64,000 nt of DNA, taken from Thiocapsa rosea (lineage in GTDB: Bacteria; Pseudomonadota; Gammaproteobacteria; Chromatiales; Chromatiaceae). Position numbers and translations under genes: made by a program. Within the stretch, counting starts at the first letter, position 1, and each line of letters starts with the position of its first letter. Where the stretch lies: positions 4,940,501 to 5,004,500 of the forward strand of contig NZ_RBXL01000001.1 of assembly GCF_003634315.1 (NCBI RefSeq), written 5' to 3'. The notes under the pieces are model-generated. The model searched no databases. It was not told the origin of the DNA and saw only the letters and a program-made list of their open reading frames with translations. Shown here in pieces: positions 60,085 to 64,000 of this stretch.

Positions 60085-61071
60085 ATGAACGCTCAAACCC
60101 TCACAGACCCCTTCGGCCGACACATCGCATACCTGCGCCTGTCCGTCACCGACCGCTGCGACCTGCGCTGCGGCTACTGTCTGCCGAAAGGCTTCAAGGG
60201 GTTCGAGGAGCCCGAGCATTGGCTCACCTTCGACGAGATCTACCGCGTCGTCGGCGCCTTCACCGCCTTGGGGGTGAGCCGTGTGCGCATCACCGGCGGA
60301 GAGCCGCTGGTGCGACGCAACCTGCCCGAGCTGGCCGCCGGGCTATCGGCGCTGCCCGGCCTCGATGATCTCTCCATCTCCAGCAACTGCACCCGCATGG
60401 AGTCGCTCGCCGAGCCGCTCTATCGTGCCGGCGTGCGCCGGCTCAATGTCAGCCTCGACAGCCTGCGCCCCGAAGTCTTCAAGCAGGTGACCGGGGGTGA
60501 TCTCGACAAGGTGCTGCGCGGCATCGCGGCGGCACGCGCGGTCGGCTTCGTCCCGATTCGCGTCAATACCGTCGTCATGCGCGGGGTGAACGACGAAGAG
60601 ATCGAAGACATCCTCGGCTACTGCGCGGACAACGGCTTCACGCTGCGCCTGATCGAGACCATGCCGATGGGCGCGACCGGTCAAGCCGCGCGGGATCAGT
60701 ATCTCGATCTCCAGACGGTGCGGCGCCGCTTGGAGCGGCGTTTCACGCTGATCCCGGACATCCTGCCCGGCGGCGGCCCGGCGCGCTACTTCCGGCTCGG
60801 CGCGACCGACACCCGAATCGGCTTCATCACACCGATCTCGCAGCATTTTTGCGAAACCTGCAATCGGGTACGGTTTACGGTCGACGGCACCCTCTATCTG
60901 TGTCTCGGCCAGGAGAGCAGCTACGCGCTGCGACCGCTCCTGCGCGACGGGATCAGTGACGACGCCTTGCTCGACCACCTGAAACAGGCCATCGCCCTGA
61001 AACCCGAGCGTCACGAATTCAACGAGCGCCCGGAGAAGGTCATCCGATTCATGTCGATGACAGGCGGATGA
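60085..61071 (+). CDS. moaA: GTP 3',8-cyclase MoaA
   Basis: 328 aa radical-SAM enzyme of molybdenum cofactor synthesis. N-terminal CDLRCGYC is the SAM cluster (C-x3-C-x2-C), with CETCNRVR and the final LYLCLG holding the second cluster. The glycine pair is absent in this form; MTGG at the C-terminus is typical. It supplies Moco precursor to ArxA. ATG 60085 is chosen; ATG 60061 is the alternative. Confidence 0.93.
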   Translation: MNAQTLTDPFGRHIAYLRLSVTDRCDLRCGYCLPKGFKGFEEPEHWLTFDEIYRVVGAFTALGVSRVRITGGEPLVRRNLPELAAGLSALPGLDDLSISSNCTRMESLAEPLYRAGVRRLNVSLDSLRPEVFKQVTGGDLDKVLRGIAAARAVGFVPIRVNTVVMRGVNDEEIEDILGYCADNGFTLRLIETMPMGATGQAARDQYLDLQTVRRRLERRFTLIPDILPGGGPARYFRLGATDTRIGFITPISQHFCETCNRVRFTVDGTLYLCLGQESSYALRPLLRDGISDDALLDHLKQAIALKPERHEFNERPEKVIRFMSMTGG

Positions 61072-61260
61072 AGCCCGGGCGAGCCCCTGACCTGCCCCGC
61101 CATCGTCTCGACAACACCGAAAACCAAGACTTCAACACCTTCACCGTCGGTCTGAATGCAACGTTCGGGTATTGACCGATCCCCTACCCTGGTCGGCGCA
61201 CGGGATGTGCCCGGCCTGCAGCACCACCAACCACTCAACACGCCATCAGAGGAGACCTTC

Positions 61261-62208
61261 ATGTCGCACAGGCTTTATCGAGCACTTCTGCCGATCGGGT
61301 TCGCCGCGCTGCTTGCGTTGATGTTCGCGCCCATCCAGGCGCTCGCCAATCCGGATTTCCTGGTCGATGCCGACTGGCTGACGGACGCGATGGACGACGA
61401 GAACACGATCGTCCTCGAGGTGCGTTATCACCCCCATCGTTACTTCACCGTGGGCCACATCCCCGGCGCGATCCAAGTGCAGCGCTTCAAAGATCTCGGC
61501 GACAACGACGCCAGCCCGATCATGCGCTTTCCCTCTCGCGAGACCTTCCAGAACACGCTGCGCGGTTGGGGCGTGAACGACGACTCGACACTCGTGATCT
61601 ATGACGATTCCAGCACGGCGCTGGCGGCGCGACTCTATTTCCTGCTCGACCTCTACGGCTTCGACATGGACGGGGTGAAGATCCTCAACGGCGGGACGAT
61701 CGAGTGGACCGGCCTCAACGAGTTGGAGAAGGAGCCCACGCCGCCGAGAGCGCCCGGCACGGTGACCCTGAAGGACGCCGACCCGGCGCTCTTCGCCGAA
61801 TGGGCCGGCGTCTACGACGATGTCGTCTCGCGGCGCGACCCGTCCGTGGTTCTGATTGATGCGCGTCCGAACGACATGTACACCGGCGAGGTGATCCGAC
61901 ACTCGATCATGGGCGGGCACATTCCGGGGGCCATCAATGTCGTAAGTCTCGACGGAGTAGACGGTCAAACCGGCAAATGGCGGAGCGACGAGAGCATCGC
62001 CGCACTCTATGCAGCGATCCCCAAAGACAAGCGGATCTACGTTTACTGCCACGACGGCTTCCGGATGGGCCTGGCCTATCTGCAGCTCAAGCATCTTGGC
62101 TACGAGGACGTGCGGCTCTACAACGGCGGCTGGTCGCACTGGGGCAACGAGCTGACCCTGCCGGTCGTGGAAGGACCCGAGCCTTACAGCGGCGACTTTG
62201 ACCTGTAA
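61261..62208 (+). CDS. Periplasmic two-domain rhodanese (sulfurtransferase)
   Basis: 315 aa with a signal peptide (ALLPIGFAALLALMFAP, then ALA|NP). The first rhodanese domain lacks its catalytic cysteine (VIYDDSSTALAAR) and is structural. The second has the active loop YCHDGFRMG. It would transfer sulfane sulfur in the periplasm, where arsenite, thiosulfate or thioarsenate may be donors or acceptors. GAGGAG precedes the ATG. It is the next gene after moaA; a repeat follows. Confidence 0.88.
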   Translation: MSHRLYRALLPIGFAALLALMFAPIQALANPDFLVDADWLTDAMDDENTIVLEVRYHPHRYFTVGHIPGAIQVQRFKDLGDNDASPIMRFPSRETFQNTLRGWGVNDDSTLVIYDDSSTALAARLYFLLDLYGFDMDGVKILNGGTIEWTGLNELEKEPTPPRAPGTVTLKDADPALFAEWAGVYDDVVSRRDPSVVLIDARPNDMYTGEVIRHSIMGGHIPGAINVVSLDGVDGQTGKWRSDESIAALYAAIPKDKRIYVYCHDGFRMGLAYLQLKHLGYEDVRLYNGGWSHWGNELTLPVVEGPEPYSGDFDL

Positions 62209-62220
62209 TTCCGACAGATC

Positions 62221-62308
62221 TTAAACCGCGCCGGCTCCAGCGATCGTCGCGTCTGCCGAGACCGATCCCATCCAAAAACATCGCATACCTGCGCTGGGCG
62301 CGGTTTAG
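62221..62308. repeat. CGCG-terminus element, solo unit A (88 bp)
   Basis: Arms TAAACCGCGCC / GGCGCGGTTTA. Interior CCGGCTCCAGCGATCG and CGCATACC are shared with the units at 5548 and 57043. Confidence 0.8.
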
Positions 62309-62431
62309 ACCCATCCGGAGACACGACCTTGACGTCACTGATCGAGCCAACACAACGCACGCCGAATCCGTCCCGCACCGCTGATCGAGCAAGCCATTGC
62401 AGCGGTCACCGAACAGCCGATCCGCTGGGTC

Positions 62432-63079
62432 GTGAACCTCGGCATTCAGGATCACCGCTGGCTCGGCAACGCCTATTTCGCCGAGCGCGGCGCCCGGATC
62501 ATCGCGCTCGCGCGAACGGTCGAGACCCAGGGCGCCTATGCCGACTCGCATCTCGTGCGGCTGCGCGAGACGCTGGGCGATCGACTCGAAGGGACGGTAC
62601 CCCTCACCGCACCCGAGCCGATCGAGACGGACCGCGCAGCACTGGATCTCGGCGGCGTGCGGATGGACCTGCTCTGGCTCGGCGATGCCCATTACGTCGG
62701 CGACGCACTCCTCTGGCTGCCCGAATTCGGCGTGCTCTTCGCGGGCGACCTGGTGTACATGGATCGCATCGTCGGGGTCTGGCCGCACAGCCGGATTCGC
62801 GCCTGGCGCGACACCTTCCACGCGATGGATGCGTTGCAGCCAAAGGTCGTCGTCCCCGGCCACGGCAACCCGGCTGATCTCGACAAGGCCAAGCGCGACA
62901 CCGGGGACTATCTGGACTGGTTGGTCCGGGAGGTCGAGAGCGCACTCGCCAACTGGGAGCCGATCGACGAGACGGTCGAGCGACTGGCCGACGCACCGGA
63001 TTTCGAGCATCTGGAACATTTCGAAGGCTGGCATCGGCGCAACGTCAACCAGACGTACCTTCAGTTGGAGGCCGAGTAG
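62432..63079 (+). CDS. Metallo-beta-lactamase-fold protein lacking its N-terminus
   Basis: 215 aa from GTG 62432; the frame is open back to 62342 and matches family sequence from about LIEQAIAAVTEQPIRWVV (62381), so the first ~60-70 residues, with the signal and first strand, are missing. The usual HxHxDH motif is replaced by GIQDHRWLGN, as in a subgroup with DHRWLGN. GDAHYVGD, LFAGDLVYMDR and PGHG remain. It is either a truncated relic or translated from a new start. Its substrate is unknown. Confidence 0.55.
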   Translation: MNLGIQDHRWLGNAYFAERGARIIALARTVETQGAYADSHLVRLRETLGDRLEGTVPLTAPEPIETDRAALDLGGVRMDLLWLGDAHYVGDALLWLPEFGVLFAGDLVYMDRIVGVWPHSRIRAWRDTFHAMDALQPKVVVPGHGNPADLDKAKRDTGDYLDWLVREVESALANWEPIDETVERLADAPDFEHLEHFEGWHRRNVNQTYLQLEAE

Positions 63080-63257
63080 CCGGCGGCACCCTTGATGTGC
63101 CTCGTTGATTGGACCGGCCACACGAACCTTAATCAGCTCGTGACATCCGCTCCGAGGTGTCACGCATGCCCCGTGCAACTGAGGCCGAATCTTTGAACGA
63201 TGCCCAATCGACGGTCTCACCCTTGTACCGGATCAAACGCATGGACATTCGGTTTCC

Positions 63258-63282
63258 CATATATGCGAATAACCGGATATGA
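63258..63282. promoter_or_regulatory. ArsR-type operator candidate
   Basis: CATATATGCGAAT (63258-63270) with ATATG near 63277-63281 forms CATAT-N14-ATATG, similar to operators of ArsR/SmtB repressors. It lies about 75 bp before the acr3 remnant and may be its original promoter. Confidence 0.4.
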
Positions 63283-63354
63283 TCCTCGACAGCACGCGTG
63301 CCGATCCAGATTCCGGCCCGGCGCGCCCATCTCGAGTCCAACTGCGAGGGCATC

Positions 63355-63654
63355 ATGAGCAGCCAATGCGAAACCGCGGGCAAGCAGGCCGGCGGCGCAC
63401 CCATGGGGTTTTTCGAACGCTATCTCACCGTTTGGGTCTTCCTCTGCATCCTGATCGGCATCGGCATCGCTCTCCGCCACCGGGTACCCGATGCCTTTCA
63501 TGCGGTCGCCGCGATCGAGATCGCGCAGATCAACCTGCCGGCGGCGATGATCATCTGGCTGATGATCATCGCCATGCTGCCGAAGATCGATCTGAAGGCG
63601 CTTAATGGCGTGACCGAGTGCTGGCGCCCGGTCTGCGCCGGATCGGCCGGTTGA
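63355..63654 (+). pseudogene. Second acr3 copy, 5' fragment only
   Basis: The first ~92 residues are a close relative of the Acr3 fusion at 43852 (SSQCETAGKQAGG, GFFERYLTVWVFLCIL, EIAQINLPAAMIIWLMIIAM, LNGVTECWRP). After CWRP the frame gives only VCAGSAG and stops; eight membrane segments are lost. GAGG precedes the ATG, so a short peptide may be made. The start of the thioredoxin gene follows 11 bp on. Confidence 0.8.
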
Positions 63655-63664
63655 GGGGGCCTCG

Positions 63665-64000
63665 ATGGAGACCTTCACACGCCTTCTTCCCGCTCTCGTC
63701 GCTTTGGTCCTGGTGCTCGCCGGTGCCGGACTCTATCGCTGGCTCGGGAGCCCCGACGGCGCTCCCCCCGGCACCACGGGCGACCGAGATCACGGCCGAC
63801 GGTCGGCCCGTGCTGGTCGAGCTGGGCTCCGGCTCCTGCGCGAGCTGCGTAGCCATGCATCGTGTGCTCGACGAGCTTGAGGCCAGCCACGGCGATCACC
63901 TGCAACTGGTGTCCATCAACATTCTCGAGCAGCCAGAGCTGGTGCGTCAGTGGAAGGTGATGGCCATCCCGACCCAGGTCTTCCTCGACGGGAGTGGACG
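63665..64000 (+). pseudogene. Membrane-anchored thioredoxin-like gene with frameshift, cut by window end
   Basis: The ATG frame encodes a signal anchor (LLPALVALVLVLAGAGLYRW). The next frame, from about 63785, encodes EITADGRPVLVELGSGSCAS with the CASC redox motif and continues QWKVMAIPTQVFLDGSG to the window end. Deleting one base in the region 63764-63780 (a run of six C and a run of three G) joins them into one thioredoxin-fold protein. It may be a true mutation or a sequencing error. Confidence 0.6.

Noticed and set aside
63129-63404. Small minus-strand frame of 91 codons before the acr3 remnant
   Set aside because: It overlaps the acr3 start and operator region, has no ribosome-binding site at the first ATG, and shows no known domain; a shorter internal start cannot be excluded.

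Overview
The window reads as a piece of chromosome from a GC-rich gammaproteobacterium, most likely a purple sulfur bacterium of the Chromatiaceae (Thiocapsa-like). This rests on a DsrC/TusE-family protein with both terminal cysteines, a DUF29 remnant, heptamer tandem repeats, dense intergenic repeats, and an arx-type arsenite oxidase locus of the sort known from anoxygenic phototrophs. Family and species are inferred from gene content only.

Region 1 (about 0-24 kb) is mostly housekeeping: gorA, dusA, rimO, ybaK, rluB, scpB-scpA, trpS, an M50 peptidase, yciO and rnm. Mixed in are transporters, small DUF proteins, a Xre-RES toxin-antitoxin pair and a truncated SDR gene. Region 2 (24-38 kb) holds an enhancer-binding-protein-like regulator without its GAFTGA loop, DUF3050, a dsrC/tusE paralogue, a short hybrid-cluster protein and an alpha-carbonic anhydrase on either side of an FNR-like box, a split chromate transporter, tRNA-Met, a SulP anion transporter with a tandem universal stress protein, a DksA-like protein and an OafA-type acyltransferase.

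Region 3 (38.5-64 kb) is an arsenic island. First comes an arsenite-resistance run: arsR, arsD, arsA, a TauE/SafE permease, dsbB, a DUF4405 membrane protein and an Acr3 efflux pump fused to a 240-residue HlyD-like C-terminal domain. A PIN remnant and a HipA-family kinase follow. Next is a regulatory operon pointing left (arxX-arxS-arxR: PhnD-like binding protein, histidine kinase, NtrC-type regulator). Pointing right is arxB2-arxA-arxB-arxC-arxD (polyferredoxin, Tat-exported molybdoenzyme, 4Fe-4S subunit, NrfD-like quinone subunit, TorD-like chaperone), then moaA, a periplasmic rhodanese, a truncated metallo-beta-lactamase-fold gene, a second but broken acr3, and a frameshifted thioredoxin that runs off the end. 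A good sigma-54 promoter match lies just upstream of arxB2, which fits the NtrC-type ArxR. Together the genes would sense arsenite, oxidise it in the periplasm, pass electrons to the quinone pool, and extrude what enters the cell.

The most unusual feature is a family of about 24 intergenic elements of nearly constant length (85-90 bp). They are closed by 11-13 bp inverted termini, usually TAAACCGCG/CGCGGTTTA. The two termini vary together (TAAATCGCG, TGAACCGCG, TGAGCCGCG, TGAATCGCG and TAAAACGCG forms, each with its exact complement at the other end), while the interiors differ. At least seven neighbouring genes take their stop codon from an element. Some elements pair into a roughly 190-bp composite of two hairpins with an AT-rich linker. 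None occurs between about 35.0 and 56.0 kb. I do not recognise this family as described.
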